Of a stretch of DNA of 57,007 nt, positions 8,015-17,062 are shown piece after piece (within the stretch, counting starts at the first letter, position 1; each line of letters opens with the position of its first letter). The notes under the pieces were generated by a model. The model made no database searches. It saw only the letters and a program-made list of their open reading frames with translations, and had not been told where the DNA came from. Location: positions 146,270 to 203,276 of the forward strand of contig JAHDHW010000001.1 in the NCBI GenBank assembly GCA_020631105.1. Direction: 5' to 3'. The position numbers were made by a program, and so were the translations under genes. This DNA comes from Saprospiraceae bacterium. Lineage in GTDB: Bacteria > Bacteroidota > Bacteroidia > Chitinophagales > Saprospiraceae.

Positions 8015-8688
8015 TGGTCAATAATTAATCCATCTGCCATTTCAATAATGCGATCTGTTCGTTTTGCAAAATCAAGATCGTGTGTTACCACTAGCAAAGA
8101 AAGTTTTTCTTCCAGACTTAGTTTTTTGAAAATATCAAAAACAATATTTGAGTTTTTACTGTCAAGGTTCCCAGTTGGTTCATCCCCCATGATGATCTTT
8201 GGGTCATTGATTAAGGCGCGGGCAATCGCTACCCTTTGTTTTTGTCCACCGGAAATTTGTGACGCTTTTTTATGCGCCTGATCTGCAATTCCTAACAACT
8301 CTAGTTTATTCATTGCATCCTTACGAATTTGTGAAAATGATTTCCTTCCAAGCTTTCGGGCGGGAAGCATCACATTATCCAATACTGAAAACTCCGGGAG
8401 TAAATAATGAAACTGAAAAACGAAGCCAATCTGTTCATTCCGAATTCTGGCCAGCTCCTCCCCCGACTGCCCCGTTATCTTTTCACCTCCAAGATATAGG
8501 TCTCCCTCATAGTCCGTATCCATCGTTGAGAGGATATAAAGTAATGTTGATTTTCCACAACCGGATTTCCCCATAATCGAAACAAACTCTCCTTCGGTAA
8601 TACTAAATGAGATATCCTTCAACACATGAAAGAGTACTGGATTTCGGAAGTACTTATTAATATTTTTTGCCTCTAGTATATTTTTCAT
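7984..8688 (-). CDS. ABC transporter ATP-binding protein (LolD/MacB type)
   Basis: The 234-residue ATPase of an ABC transporter that acts on outer-membrane-directed or exported substrates. Walker A is GKSGCGKST (residues 40-48), the signature is SGGQKQRVAIARAL (about 145-158), and Walker B with its glutamate is IIMGDEPTGNLD. The H-loop is TH in VVTHD. It is the last gene of a minus-strand run. The permease (8697-9959) lies 8 nt upstream and the HlyD-like adaptor lies before that, so the three form a tripartite MacAB-like pump rather than a classical LolCDE. Substrate unknown. Confidence 0.9.
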   Translation of the reverse strand: MKNILEAKNINKYFRNPVLFHVLKDISFSITEGEFVSIMGKSGCGKSTLLYILSTMDTDYEGDLYLGGEKITGQSGEELARIRNEQIGFVFQFHYLLPEFSVLDNVMLPARKLGRKSFSQIRKDAMNKLELLGIADQAHKKASQISGGQKQRVAIARALINDPKIIMGDEPTGNLDSKNSNIVFDIFKKLSLEEKLSLLVVTHDLDFAKRTDRIIEMADGLIIDHHSKMEEESL

Positions 8689-8696
8689 TCGCTGAT

Positions 8697-9959
8697 CTAT
8701 TGACCTCTGATTATTTCAACAGGATCTATCTTTTGTGCTTTCCGGGCAGGCAGGTACCCCGCCAGAAAGGTAGAGACCATTGCAAAGATTATCCCCACCA
8801 CATAATACATTGGATTAAAGTTTACCGGAAAAGTTTTGACAGTAGGCAAAGCTTCTGTTTCGAAGGGAGCATTGTCAATCAAAACAGAAACCCCATAGCC
8901 AATCACTAAACCCAAGAGACCTCCAATAAATCCAATCACTAAAGCCTGACTAATAAAAATAAGTCGAACATCCCCTCCAGAAAAGCCTGTTGCTTTTAGA
9001 ATTGCAATATCATTCATCTTTTCATAGATGAGCATATTGAGGATGTTATAAATCCCAAACCCTGCGACAATTAATAAAGTAATGGATACCGCATAAGTAA
9101 TCATATTCCGGATCGATGTCCCTGTTTCGAATTGTGCATTAGCTGTATTAATATCAATTGCTGTTACTTCAAACTGCTTCGCGTAAGTCTTGGATAGTTC
9201 AGGTGCAATATTGATGTCCTTCAATTTAACATTGATATCCGTGATGTAGTTATTCCCTTCTCCCATCAGTTGCTGTGCCATTTTTAGATTGACATAACTT
9301 TGTATATTATCAATCTCTGCTAAACCACTTTGAAAAATGCCTACTATTTTCAGCGGAAATATTCCTCCGCTGGTCGTACTTACCTGAACCCGATCACCAA
9401 CACTTAAAGACATTTTTTTTGCAATTCCTGCACCAAGTAGAATGCCGTTTCGATCACGTACTAAATCCTGCGGTGTTCCATCCAGTATGTAGTCTCCAAA
9501 GTTATACAATGCATCTTCTTTATGAGGAAGAATGCCGTTTACTGCACCATTTAACTCGTTCGATCCTGCCAGGTAGAATACCTTTGCAGCTACTTGTGGT
9601 GTGACTCCTTTTACTCGGGAATCCTTTTCCAGGTAATCAATGACGGGCAGCGCATTATGAATCCGGAGTTGACTCTTTTTGGGTTTTATGGACCTTACAA
9701 CATTCAATTGATCCGTAAATGCTTCGTATAGATCTACCGGTTGGTTTGCACTTGGCTTTATTTCATTATACATATGAATATGCGGTGTGCGATTAAGTAC
9801 CAGGCCATCAAGCAAACCATTCAGTCCTGTCATAAAGCTCATCATAATTATATAAGCTCCGATACCAAATGTTACGCCGAGTGCCGCAATACCGGATTGC
9901 TTTATACGGGCCAGCAAATGAGTTCTGGTAATATCCAATATGACGCGTAATCGATCCAT
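8697..9959 (-). CDS. FtsX-like ABC transporter permease
   Basis: A 420-residue inner-membrane permease. It has an N-terminal helix (about 20-45), a large MacB-type periplasmic domain (about 46-265) and three C-terminal helices (about 280-410) of the FtsX/LolE fold, including the cytoplasmic segment NDIAILKATGFSG. The ATG at 9959 is preferred to the TTG one codon earlier. It is separated by 3 nt from the stop of the adaptor gene upstream, which indicates translational coupling. It works with the ATPase at 7984-8688. Confidence 0.88.
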   Translation of the reverse strand: MDRLRVILDITRTHLLARIKQSGIAALGVTFGIGAYIIMMSFMTGLNGLLDGLVLNRTPHIHMYNEIKPSANQPVDLYEAFTDQLNVVRSIKPKKSQLRIHNALPVIDYLEKDSRVKGVTPQVAAKVFYLAGSNELNGAVNGILPHKEDALYNFGDYILDGTPQDLVRDRNGILLGAGIAKKMSLSVGDRVQVSTTSGGIFPLKIVGIFQSGLAEIDNIQSYVNLKMAQQLMGEGNNYITDINVKLKDINIAPELSKTYAKQFEVTAIDINTANAQFETGTSIRNMITYAVSITLLIVAGFGIYNILNMLIYEKMNDIAILKATGFSGGDVRLIFISQALVIGFIGGLLGLVIGYGVSVLIDNAPFETEALPTVKTFPVNFNPMYYVVGIIFAMVSTFLAGYLPARKAQKIDPVEIIRGQ

Positions 9960-9962
9960 CAA

Positions 9963-11096
9963 TTAGGGTTTTACAATTGCGGTAGAAGTATCTATCCCGC
10001 TAACAATTTCGATTCGGCTGATTGTCCGCAGGCCGGTCTTAACGGAGATTTCTCCATCGGGCGTTTTGACCTTAGCATTATCCATTAAATATTCCAAAGG
10101 GATAGAAACCACTTGGTCGCGTTCTGCGAAAATGATATTAGCTTCTCCTGATAGTCCAGCATAAAGTTTCGGGGGCATTTTTTCAAAAGCTCCTTCAATC
10201 AGGAAAGTTTGTGTTCTGGTTTCTTTTTGAGGATATATCTTCGTGATACTAGCTTCGAACACTTCATTATTATAAGCGTCTAAGGTTACTAAAATCTTTT
10301 GGCCCTCTGATACTTTTGCAATATCGACTTCATCAATCCGCATTTCAATTATGAAATTATTCTCTTTTCCGATTTGAGCTAATGGTTCCTGAGGAAGAAT
10401 AAGTTCTCCACTTTCTTTAAAAACCTGATAGACTAAGCCACTCATTTTTGAGCGGATCAGAAAATCATTGAGGTTTGTTCGAGCTTGTTGTAATTGATTT
10501 TGTGATCGCTGGTATTGATTAGCTAACTCAACTTCTGTTTGTTTATATTTTTTCTTTAAGCCTTCCAGGCGTTTTTGAGTTAATTGATATTGCAGTTGAC
10601 GACTTTCGAGGCTTGCCTTTGATCCTATGTTTTTGTCCCAGAGGTTTTTCTGACGAAAGTAATTGACGGAATCCAATAAGAGTTGTTCTTCTATTTGTTC
10701 GATCTCATTAGTAATCGTTGTTAAGCGATTCGTAGTCCCGAGGTAATTCTCTTTGCTTAATTCTACATTCAGGGCGGCGCCCTCTACCGTAAGTCGTGGA
10801 TCTTCAGCATCGATATCAGCCAAAACCTGTCCTGCCTTTACAATATCTCCTTCTTCTATTTTTATGTTTTTAAGTATTCCTGATCGGGTGGCATAAACGG
10901 TGTAGTAATCTTCGGGTTGAATCGTCACAGATGCATAAACAGATTCTGTCAGCTTCCCTATCGAGGGCTTGATAAACGCTTGCTCTTCTTCGCAGCTTGA
11001 CCATGTGATTAATAAAATAAATACAAAAAGGTTAGATGACCTTTTTAAGAGGCGAGAGCATAGACCCATTCTTTGGTTCATATTGAAGTAATTCAT
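9963..11096 (-). CDS. HlyD/MacA-like periplasmic adaptor lipoprotein
   Basis: Periplasmic adaptor of an efflux or export ABC system, about 377 residues from the ATG at 11096. A hydrophobic segment ends in TWSSCEEE, a probable lipoprotein Cys. Next come a split biotinyl-lipoyl domain (GDIVKAGQVLADIDAE, then SGLVYQVFKESGELI), a coiled-coil hairpin rich in Leu, Gln and Glu (about 105-195) and beta-barrel domains. In-frame ATGs at 11081 and 11069 are also possible starts; the TTG at 11114 is not favoured. It is the first of the three transporter genes (adaptor, permease, ATPase). The 120-nt upstream spacer holds copy 2 of the 17-bp repeat. Confidence 0.85.
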   Translation of the reverse strand: MNYFNMNQRMGLCSRLLKRSSNLFVFILLITWSSCEEEQAFIKPSIGKLTESVYASVTIQPEDYYTVYATRSGILKNIKIEEGDIVKAGQVLADIDAEDPRLTVEGAALNVELSKENYLGTTNRLTTITNEIEQIEEQLLLDSVNYFRQKNLWDKNIGSKASLESRQLQYQLTQKRLEGLKKKYKQTEVELANQYQRSQNQLQQARTNLNDFLIRSKMSGLVYQVFKESGELILPQEPLAQIGKENNFIIEMRIDEVDIAKVSEGQKILVTLDAYNNEVFEASITKIYPQKETRTQTFLIEGAFEKMPPKLYAGLSGEANIIFAERDQVVSIPLEYLMDNAKVKTPDGEISVKTGLRTISRIEIVSGIDTSTAIVKP

Positions 11097-11192
11097 AGTT
11101 GTCGTAAATACCAATCTCCTCTATGTACTTATTAGCCGATTAAACTTTTACTAATAATGCATTCAACTAAGGTAATAAAGTTCCGGCTAAGT

Positions 11193-11209
11193 GACGGATC
11201 TAAATTATG
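11193..11209 (+). repeat. copy 2 of the 17-bp spacer repeat
   Basis: Identical to 7585-7601 and 17031-17047. It lies just past the stop of the barrel protein gene and about 97 nt upstream of the adaptor start, pointing against the direction of transcription. Confidence 0.7.
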
Positions 11210-11217
11210 AAAAGCAT

Positions 11218-11802
11218 TTACATTCCAGATCCAAAGTTTCCGACTCGAAAGGTCATCCCTACCGCATAGTTTTCAAAATCAACATTAGTCAAGCCATTGC
11301 TTTGTTCAAACTTGCTTACCCATCGGTAACTTGCACTTATAATAAATCTTGACCATGAGGAAACATTAATTTCCAAACCAATTTCTGGATTTAGAACATA
11401 TACTTTTTCATTTATACCTCTAACCCCATCTCCGGCATTACTTAACATTGCCAACCCTTTACCTATTCGAAGGTTTGTATACAAATGAGCTTCTTCTTTC
11501 GAAAAAAGACTATACCCGGTAAAGACTCCGCCAAAGACAATAGATTTTTCGAAAGAAAATTTTTGGAGTTGAACCTGGTTATAATATCCAGCCATGCTGA
11601 AGCCACCAACAAAGAAATCATTGATCGCTACTCCACCTAGCACTCCTCCTGCTACTCCAGCATGTGGGTCCAAAGCAATTTCTGTAATCAAGCCTGCAAA
11701 ACCATAAACGTTATTATTTTTTACTGGCTGGTTATTCCAATCTTGTGCCATTAACAAAGTAGTGCACAATCCGATTAATAAGGTGAAAGTTATTTTTTTC
11801 AT
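11218..11802 (-). CDS. putative outer-membrane beta-barrel protein
   Basis: A 194-residue exported protein of unknown function. The signal peptide is MKKITFTLLIGLCTTLLMAQ. The mature part is made of alternating hydrophobic/polar strands rich in Gly and aromatic residues (for example FFVGGFSMAGYYNQ, RFIISASYRWVS) and ends in an aromatic strand, as in small outer-membrane barrels. No catalytic motif is seen. Its ATG overlaps the stop of the upstream CBS-domain gene by 4 nt (ATGA), so the two are translated together. Confidence 0.7.
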   Translation of the reverse strand: MKKITFTLLIGLCTTLLMAQDWNNQPVKNNNVYGFAGLITEIALDPHAGVAGGVLGGVAINDFFVGGFSMAGYYNQVQLQKFSFEKSIVFGGVFTGYSLFSKEEAHLYTNLRIGKGLAMLSNAGDGVRGINEKVYVLNPEIGLEINVSSWSRFIISASYRWVSKFEQSNGLTNVDFENYAVGMTFRVGNFGSGM

Positions 11803-12212
11803 AATTCAAAAGTTTGCGGCTTTATGTTACCTGCCATTAAAGACAAGATATCGTATGGAGTAATTATCCCTGCCAGGCAATCCTTATGATCTAAGACAGG
11901 AAGACAACGAAAATAACTGTCTAAGAATATCTCTACTGCCTGATGTATAGGTGCACTTTTTTTAATCGTAGTTGGTGTAGCCGTCATAATATGGCGAGCC
12001 AATAATTGCTCTTCTTTAACAGGAAAATGTGCAGTTCGTAAAAAATCCTCTGTGCTTATCACGCCTAATAATTGACGATTAGCGTCTTCCACCAGAATAT
12101 GATGAACACCTTTACTGGTAAACATATTTTTAAGTCGCTGCACTGGAGTATCATCAGTTACTGTAATCAACTCTGCAGTCATTATCGAAGATATTGGTTG
12201 AAAAAGATTCAT
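11799..12212 (-). CDS. CBS-domain pair protein
   Basis: A 137-residue protein made almost entirely of two CBS motifs (about 8-62 and 73-130; TPVQRLKNMFTSKGVHHILVED, GVISTEDFL, APIHQAVEIFLDSYFRCLPVLD, GIITPYDIL), the fold that binds adenylyl nucleotides as an energy sensor. No effector domain is fused. It overlaps the barrel protein gene by 4 nt and may head the minus-strand run that continues into the transporter genes. An Fnr-like palindrome lies about 80 nt upstream of its start. Confidence 0.88.
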   Translation of the reverse strand: MNLFQPISSIMTAELITVTDDTPVQRLKNMFTSKGVHHILVEDANRQLLGVISTEDFLRTAHFPVKEEQLLARHIMTATPTTIKKSAPIHQAVEIFLDSYFRCLPVLDHKDCLAGIITPYDILSLMAGNIKPQTFEL

Positions 12213-12293
12213 AGTCTGTATTTTTGCAATGATTAATACCCTAAAGGTCCATTATATTCAATGGCTTTAAAATGACTTTAGACATCCTTTCCT

Positions 12294-12307
12294 ATGATTA
12301 ATATCAT
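12294..12307. promoter_or_regulatory. Crp/Fnr-like palindrome (ATGAT-n4-ATCAT)
   Basis: Perfect 5-bp arms matching 8 of 10 fixed Fnr-box bases. It sits between the divergent CBS and PAP2 genes and could serve either. Inference only. Confidence 0.3.
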
Positions 12308-12409
12308 CAAGTAAGGTTCAAATCATTGGCCCTAAACCTGATCATACTCCAACAAACAATTCACTCGTTAATGCATTATAATACACGTCTCCCATTAAAA
12401 GCACATTGG

Positions 12410-13201
12410 ATGAAAAAGTATTGGTGTACCCTGTTGAGTCTTTTACTTTCATTGAATCTAATCTGGTGTCAATCGCCGTATGAGTATAAACTTAATGAGG
12501 AGGTCGCCTATTATGGCGTGGGTTTATCTACGATTGCAGCAGGTCGTTACCTAACAACGAGTTCCGCATTTTTCACAACAGATGAATTAGAATCATTAAA
12601 TCCAGATGATGTGAACCGATTAGACAGGATTGCGGTTAATCAGTTTTCTATTGCCTCGGGGCATGCAAGTGATGTGCTTTTATATAGTTCTTTCCTGGGA
12701 CCACATCTTTTTCTAGTTTCTAAAAAACCCAGGAGTCATTATGGAGATATCATGACGCTATATGGAGAAGCCATTTTACTCAATACGGGTATTACAATGA
12801 TGACAAAGTCATTATTCCGGCGACCAAGACCTTATGCTTTTAGTGAAGCGCTGACAGATGAATATAAATTATCCAGGGCAGCAAAAACCTCTTTCATTTC
12901 CGGACACACTTCCACCGTTGCGGTGAATAGCTTTTTTGCAGCCAAAGTCTTTTCTGATTTTTATCCGGAAAGTAAATGGAAGCCCGTAGTTTGGATTACT
13001 GCAGTAGCATTACCTGCAGCAACTGGAATTTTGCGGGTAACTGCTGGGCGACATTACCCAACAGATGTAATTGCAGGCTATGCTGTAGGTGCAACAATAG
13101 GTATCCTAATCCCACATTTTCACAAGAATAAATCCTCTAGTGACAAAGGGGTACAGGTCGATATCTGGGGTAATGGAGGCAGAATTGTCTGGCAATTCTA
13201 A
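12410..13201 (+). CDS. PAP2-family membrane phosphatase
   Basis: A 263-residue lipid or pyrophosphate phosphatase. The ATG at 12410 begins a signal peptide (MKKYWCTLLSLLLSLNLIWCQ), so it is preferred over upstream in-frame TTG/ATG codons at 12326 and 12371. All three phosphatase motifs are present: KSLFRRPRP, FISGHTS, and RVTAGRHYPTD with the catalytic His. Several hydrophobic helices surround them. A phosphatidylglycerophosphate, undecaprenyl-PP or lipid A substrate is possible; none can be chosen. It ends convergently with the DUF2490 gene, the two stops overlapping in a CTAA tetranucleotide. Confidence 0.88.
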   Translation: MKKYWCTLLSLLLSLNLIWCQSPYEYKLNEEVAYYGVGLSTIAAGRYLTTSSAFFTTDELESLNPDDVNRLDRIAVNQFSIASGHASDVLLYSSFLGPHLFLVSKKPRSHYGDIMTLYGEAILLNTGITMMTKSLFRRPRPYAFSEALTDEYKLSRAAKTSFISGHTSTVAVNSFFAAKVFSDFYPESKWKPVVWITAVALPAATGILRVTAGRHYPTDVIAGYAVGATIGILIPHFHKNKSSSDKGVQVDIWGNGGRIVWQF

Positions 13202-13854
13202 AAACTAACAAAGGTGTTTAGGTTTATCTGATCACGATTTCCACCATTCAAGAATTGGTTCATATAAGCTACCTCAAACCGGACACCTTTGTTCAATCGA
13301 TATCCTAATCCGCCATATAAACGATTACGATCAAAAAAGACATTCTCTGTATTAATGAATATTTCGTTATAGAAAGAAAGGTAGTAGGTATTATCCTCCA
13401 TTTGCGTATTATTCAATGGTAAGGTCAAACCTAAGAAATATCTAAATCGCATTCGAAAGTCCCCTTCCACAAAGCGCTGCTCAAACCGATATCGGTGTTG
13501 TGCACCAACTTTACCAATTTTTTGGCGGGTAATAAACTGTTGAAAAATCCGGTGCTCATCCACCTCAATCTTATCATCCGAATTACCGATATAGTTTTGA
13601 CTATGAATAAAACCATAACCAAAAAGAAGGTTATTATTATTCTCTGTAAGATTATATCCTATTCCTGTCCTTAACAGAAGTTGTTCAAGGTCACCAATTG
13701 CATTATAATTTCGGTATTGTACTTCGTGGTGCCAATTCCATTTACTATCAATTTTTTTATTTCCAAAGTAATTGATCCAATTACCTAAGTTACTATCCTG
13801 AGCAAAAGACAATTGTGAAAGAAACACAAATGAGAAAAGCAAAAAAATACGCAT
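13198..13854 (-). CDS. DUF2490 family outer-membrane protein
   Basis: A 218-residue exported protein with a signal peptide (MRIFLLFSFVFLSQLSFAQ). The body matches the DUF2490 pattern: LGNWINYFGNKKI, SKWNWHHEVQYRNYN, LLLRTGIGY, QHRYRFEQRF, and a C-terminal strand NQINLNTFVSF-like ending suited to outer-membrane barrel insertion. Function of the family is unknown. Convergent with the PAP2 gene. Confidence 0.82.
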   Translation of the reverse strand: MRIFLLFSFVFLSQLSFAQDSNLGNWINYFGNKKIDSKWNWHHEVQYRNYNAIGDLEQLLLRTGIGYNLTENNNNLLFGYGFIHSQNYIGNSDDKIEVDEHRIFQQFITRQKIGKVGAQHRYRFEQRFVEGDFRMRFRYFLGLTLPLNNTQMEDNTYYLSFYNEIFINTENVFFDRNRLYGGLGYRLNKGVRFEVAYMNQFLNGGNRDQINLNTFVSF

Positions 13855-14088
13855 AGAAAAAATTTGATTGGTTAAGTAGTACTTTTATAACAGTTCACTA
13901 ACAAAAGGGTTTTCAACACTATAATTCTAAGAAATCTCTTTTTGTTTTGACGCCTATCTGATCGCCAACATAAAAAGTTAGGATGATATTCATAGTTTAC
14001 GAATTATCTGCTTACAGGCTTATAGATTTCCCAAAAGATTAATTACTTTTCGAGAGATTTGAAAACTACACAACGCTAAATCACATCC

Positions 14089-15567
14089 ATGTATCTTTTA
14101 GGTTACGATATTGGGAGCTCCTCTGTCAAAGCAGCATTAATTGACGCCAACTCAGGCGAGTGTTTAGCTTCTACTTTTTATCCAAAAGAAGAGATGCATA
14201 TTGATGCACCAAAAATCGGATGGGCAGAACAAGATCCTGAGCTTTGGTGGAAAAATCTGCAAAGAGCACACTCAACAGTAATGCAAAAAGCTGCTGTTGA
14301 TCCTAAATTAATAAAAGCCATTGGAATATCTTACCAGATGCATGGTTTAGTACTCGTCGATAAAGATCACCAAGTTATTAGGCCCTCAATTATCTGGTGC
14401 GATAGCAGAGCTGCTCCAATAGGCGATAAAGCTTTTAATGATTTAGGAGCAGAACGTTGTCTTAGTGCTTCGCTTAATTCTCCCGGAAATTTTACTGCTT
14501 CAAAATTACGTTGGGTCAAAGAAAACGAACCTGAACTATTTGATCGTATCGAGCACTTTCTGTTACCAGGTGACTATATCGCTTTACGATTAACCGGAAA
14601 AGCTAATACAACGATCAGTGGTTTATCTGAGGGAATATTCTGGGATTTCAAAAAGAATGGGCTGGCAGATTTTCTATTGGATCATTATGGTATACCTGCA
14701 TCTATGGTTCCTGATATCGTTCCAACTTTTGGTATCCAAAGTATTCTAAGTGATAAAGCAGCAAGCCTATTAGGTTTACAAGCAGGCACTCCAGTTACTT
14801 ATCGAGCAGGAGATCAACCCAATAATGCATTTTCACTAAACGTCTTAAATCCTGGAGAAGTTGCTGCAACGGCAGGAACATCAGGAGTAGTTTATAGCGT
14901 AAGCGACCAAATCAATTATGACCCCTTATCAAGAGTGAACACCTTTGCGCATGTCAATCATGGCGATCAAACGCGCCTAGGTATTTTACTTTGTGTAAAT
15001 GGCTGCGGTATTTTAAATGCCTGGATGCGCAAAAACACCGGAAACCTTAGTTATGATTCAATGAACGAATTAGCGGGAGAAGTACCGGTTGGCAGCGATG
15101 GATTAACGGTTCTTCCATTTGGCAATGGGGTAGAGCGGATCTTGCAGAACCAAAACATTGATGCTCAATTTCTAGGGCTCAACTTCAATCGCCATCAACA
15201 GGGTCATTTGATCCGCGCAGCGCAGGAAGGAATTGCTTTTTCTTTTTTCTACGGGATGGAGATTATGCAAGAAATGGGAGTCAACCTTTCTTTGATTCGT
15301 GCCGCAAAAGCAAACTTATTTCTTAGTCCAATCTTCAGAGAGACATTAGCTGCTGTAAGCGGCTCTGCTATTCAACTCTATAACACTGATGGTGCCATTG
15401 GTGCAGCGCGTGGAGCAGGACTTGGGGTTGGCCATTATGCAAGTGCGAAAGAAGCCTTTGACAATCTTCATATAGTTGGTGAAACAGCTCCGGACACTTT
15501 GAATGTTAATGCTGTTAAAGATGCTTATCAGCGATGGAAGAAAGCTTTGTTAAAACAGATAGACTAA
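14089..15567 (+). CDS. xylB: xylulokinase
   Basis: A 492-residue FGGY-family sugar kinase that phosphorylates D-xylulose to xylulose 5-phosphate. The N-terminal phosphate loop is DIGSSSVKAAL (residues 6-16). MHGLVLVD (about 85-92) and WCDSRA follow, and the catalytic Asp lies in AGDQPNN (about 241-247). The C-terminal ATP-binding block is GAIGAARGAGLG. The xylose isomerase gene lies 123 nt downstream on the same strand, which fixes the sugar as xylose. No xylose transporter or XylR is in the window. Confidence 0.93.
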   Translation: MYLLGYDIGSSSVKAALIDANSGECLASTFYPKEEMHIDAPKIGWAEQDPELWWKNLQRAHSTVMQKAAVDPKLIKAIGISYQMHGLVLVDKDHQVIRPSIIWCDSRAAPIGDKAFNDLGAERCLSASLNSPGNFTASKLRWVKENEPELFDRIEHFLLPGDYIALRLTGKANTTISGLSEGIFWDFKKNGLADFLLDHYGIPASMVPDIVPTFGIQSILSDKAASLLGLQAGTPVTYRAGDQPNNAFSLNVLNPGEVAATAGTSGVVYSVSDQINYDPLSRVNTFAHVNHGDQTRLGILLCVNGCGILNAWMRKNTGNLSYDSMNELAGEVPVGSDGLTVLPFGNGVERILQNQNIDAQFLGLNFNRHQQGHLIRAAQEGIAFSFFYGMEIMQEMGVNLSLIRAAKANLFLSPIFRETLAAVSGSAIQLYNTDGAIGAARGAGLGVGHYASAKEAFDNLHIVGETAPDTLNVNAVKDAYQRWKKALLKQID

Positions 15568-15634
15568 GAATAAATACTGAAGTGGCTTAAGCTTGTCTAT
15601 CCGTAAAAATTTAAATTACCCCCCTTAGCTCAAG

Positions 15635-15642
15635 TAGTTTTG
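15635..15642 (+). promoter_or_regulatory. -7 box (TAGTTTTG) upstream of xylA
   Basis: Matches TAnnTTTG and would start a transcript about 42 nt before the xylA ATG. No -33 TTG at consensus distance is seen, so an activator or a weak second promoter inside the xylBA unit is implied. Confidence 0.4.
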
Positions 15643-15690
15643 TGGTCCTTTTGCAATAAAATTAATCACCTTTAAAGAACACCTCTCACT

Positions 15691-17019
15691 ATGGAAATTT
15701 TAACTGGTAAAAAAGAATACTTCAAAGGCATTGGCAAAATCTCATTCGAAGGTAAAGACTCAAAAAACCCGCTCGCATTCAGATACTATGATGCAGATCG
15801 AAAAGTAGGCAGAAAAACTATGGCCGAACATCTTCGCTTTGCGGCTGCGTACTGGCATAGCTTCTGCAACTTAGGTGCAGATCCTTTTGGTGGTGGAACA
15901 AGACAATTAGAATGGAACATAGGTCGTGATGCCATCTCGCGGGCAAAAAATAAAATGGATGCAGCTTTTGAGTTTTTTACCAAACTAGGCGTTGAGTATT
16001 ACTGCTTTCACGACTATGATTTAGTAGAAGAAGCAGATACTTTAAGAGAATCTGAAAAGCGATTAAAAGAGATTGTCCGCTATGCTAAGCAAAAGCAAAA
16101 GGCTTCCGGGGTAAAACTACTTTGGGGTACAGCCAACCTGTTCTCTAACCCTCGTTATATGAACGGCGGAGCAACTAATCCAGACTTCAATGTAGTTGCT
16201 TATGCTGGTGCACAGGTCAAACATGCAATTGATGCAACGATTGCGCTCAAGGGAGAAAATTATGTTTTTTGGGGTGGTCGTGAAGGGTACTTGTCTTTGC
16301 TCAATACAGATATGAAACGGGAAAAAGATCACCTTGCTCGTTTCCTACATATGGCAAAAGACTATGCTCGCAGAAATGGTTTTACCGGAACGTTCTTTAT
16401 CGAACCAAAGCCAATGGAACCTACCAAACATCAATATGATTTTGATGCAGAGACTGTAATCGGATTCCTTAGACATTACGGCTTAGATAAAGATTTTAAG
16501 CTAAATATTGAAGTAAACCACGCTACACTCTCTGGCCACACTATGGAGCACGAGATGCAGGCTGCAGCTGATGCGGGCATGCTTGGAAGTATTGATGCTA
16601 ATCGCGGAGACTATCAGAATGGTTGGGACACTGATGAATTCGTTAATAATATTTATGAGGCCACGCTGGCAATGCTTGTACTATTAGAGAGTAAAGGATT
16701 ACAAGGAGGAGGGATCAACTGGGATGCAAAAGTGAGACGAAATTCTACTGATCTGGAAGATCTTTTTATTGCGCATGTGTCAGGAATGGATGTGTTCGCA
16801 AGAGCTTTACTCATTGCTCATGACATTCTTAAAAACTCTGACTATAAAGCTTTACGGAAGAATCGATACGCTAGCTTCGATGACGGTAATGGTAAAGCTT
16901 TTGAAAAAGGGAAACTTAAGCTAGAGGACCTGCGAAAACTTGCCGTACGGAAAGGTGAACCACAGCAAATTAGTGGTAAACAAGAGTACCTGGAGCAACT
17001 AATCAACATGTATATCTAA
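15691..17019 (+). CDS. xylA: xylose isomerase
   Basis: A 442-residue class II xylose isomerase that converts D-xylose to D-xylulose in the cytoplasm with two divalent metals. Catalytic FHDYD (H107, D110), GGREGY, the metal-ligand block [28 protein letters not shown], and DANRGD...WDTD are all intact, and the length is that of E. coli XylA. It follows xylB, the reverse of the common A-B order. It converges on the histidine kinase gene, with copy 3 of the 17-bp repeat in the 43-nt gap. Confidence 0.97.
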   Translation: MEILTGKKEYFKGIGKISFEGKDSKNPLAFRYYDADRKVGRKTMAEHLRFAAAYWHSFCNLGADPFGGGTRQLEWNIGRDAISRAKNKMDAAFEFFTKLGVEYYCFHDYDLVEEADTLRESEKRLKEIVRYAKQKQKASGVKLLWGTANLFSNPRYMNGGATNPDFNVVAYAGAQVKHAIDATIALKGENYVFWGGREGYLSLLNTDMKREKDHLARFLHMAKDYARRNGFTGTFFIEPKPMEPTKHQYDFDAETVIGFLRHYGLDKDFKLNIEVNHATLSGHTMEHEMQAAADAGMLGSIDANRGDYQNGWDTDEFVNNIYEATLAMLVLLESKGLQGGGINWDAKVRRNSTDLEDLFIAHVSGMDVFARALLIAHDILKNSDYKALRKNRYASFDDGNGKAFEKGKLKLEDLRKLAVRKGEPQQISGKQEYLEQLINMYI

Positions 17020-17030
17020 TTGAAAACAAT

Positions 17031-17047
17031 TGACGGATCTAAATTAT
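17031..17047 (+). repeat. copy 3 of the 17-bp spacer repeat
   Basis: Exact match to copies at 7585 and 11193. It lies in the short gap between the convergent ends of xylA and the histidine kinase gene, where a promoter role is unlikely. Confidence 0.7.
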
Positions 17048-17062
17048 TTATAAAACAGCAGA

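Noticed and set aside
11097-11114. TTG start for the HlyD-like adaptor
   Set aside because: An ATG six codons later precedes the same lipoprotein signal and is the more usual start.
12326-12409. Upstream TTG/ATG extension of the PAP2 protein
   Set aside because: The ATG at 12410 starts directly at a signal peptide; the extension would bury it.
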